64,000 bases of DNA from Dyella sp. AtDHG13 (GTDB taxonomy: Bacteria > Pseudomonadota > Gammaproteobacteria > Xanthomonadales > Rhodanobacteraceae). Where the stretch lies: contig NZ_QICJ01000004.1 in assembly GCF_003201105.1 (NCBI RefSeq), positions 124,001 through 188,000 on the forward strand. The letters run 5' to 3'. A program made the position numbers and the translations under genes. Numbering within the stretch: the first letter of the stretch is position 1; the number at the start of each line of letters is the position of its first letter. The notes beneath the pieces are model-generated. The model was not told the origin of the DNA. It saw only the letters and a program-made list of their open reading frames with translations, and made no database searches. Of the stretch, positions 63,873 through 64,000 are shown in pieces.

Positions 63873-63953
63873 GATTTGGCGTGGGCGCGGTTTGGGGCGC
63901 CTCCGTCACGCATCCTGACGCCAACCGGGGAAAAATGCCAATGATCCGGCCCG

Positions 63954-64000
63954 TCAGCGGGTGCGCTGCCAGATCCGCAGGCGGTTGTTGGCGGGCATGG
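63954..64000 (-). CDS. C-terminal end of a gene continuing past the window
   Basis: The minus-strand frame entering at the right edge ends PANNRLRIWQRTR and stops 81 bases before the YchJ-type start. Only about 15 residues are visible, too few for a family call; the RIW ending loosely recalls M13 peptidases but that is not enough. Confidence 0.35.
   Translation of the reverse strand, partial: MPANNRLRIWQRTR

Overview
The window is GC-rich (roughly two-thirds G+C by eye) chromosomal DNA of a gammaproteobacterium. Gene content and protein sequences point to the Xanthomonadales, most likely the Rhodanobacteraceae (Dyella/Luteibacter/Rhodanobacter type); this is a judgement from protein familiarity, not a database result. 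Almost all genes are housekeeping or envelope functions in short operons. I recognise no prophage, IS transposase, CRISPR array, rRNA or tRNA.

Layout. 1-4.2 kb: a leftward operon BlaI repressor > M56 membrane peptidase > two FtsX/MacB-type ABC permeases (the last cut by the window start), with two BlaI-type operators in front. 4.4-5.6 kb: a small membrane protein and an SPFH/Band-7 lipoprotein. 5.7-10.1 kb: class Ia ribonucleotide reductase nrdA and nrdB, transcribed leftwards from a promoter carrying tandem NrdR boxes, DnaA-box-like sites and a cobalamin riboswitch; an antisense four-helix-bundle gene flanked by inverted repeats sits between nrdA and nrdB. 10.2-28.7 kb: cation/proton antiporter, M13 peptidase, small secreted protein, SRPBCC protein, GST, YceI, an epimerase, a flavin reductase with divergent ArsR regulator, DUF2167 protein, M28 peptidase, glutaminyl cyclase, dbpA, a sugar porter, rluF and a YadG/YadH-type ABC exporter. 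28.8-36.6 kb: ferredoxin-NADP reductase, a pilin-like gene behind sigma-28-like promoters, a four-gene chaperone-usher fimbrial operon, and a membrane protein/XRE repressor pair. 36.6-50.5 kb: alpha/beta hydrolase with NatA/NatB ABC genes, an M49-like lipoprotein, an aspartic protease with PDZ domain, an AraC regulator, hydrolase/hemH, a Ysc84 protein, and tatABC with a cupin. 50.7-64 kb: ctpA-like S41 protease, EnvC-like protein, gltB and gltD, a methyltransferase/XRE divergent pair, a duplicated methylglyoxal synthase, an NRDE protein and a YchJ-type protein.

Intergenic DNA is rich in palindromic repeats of several families: a GTGAG-heptad family (6.66-7.11 kb, where it brackets the four-helix-bundle gene, and 26.84-26.91 kb, where both ends are present but the gene is missing); a GGGAATN family between gltB and gltD; a CCCTCTCCCC/GGGGTGAGGGGC family; REP-like units with a GTCATTCCGGCG core; and a run of perfect hairpins at 40.4-40.54 kb.

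The most interesting observations are the filled and empty versions of the GTGAG element, its apparent rewriting of the NrdB N-terminus and of the rluF upstream region, the layered control of nrdAB, the two-domain methylglyoxal synthase, and sigma-28-like promoters bracketing the fimbrial cluster.
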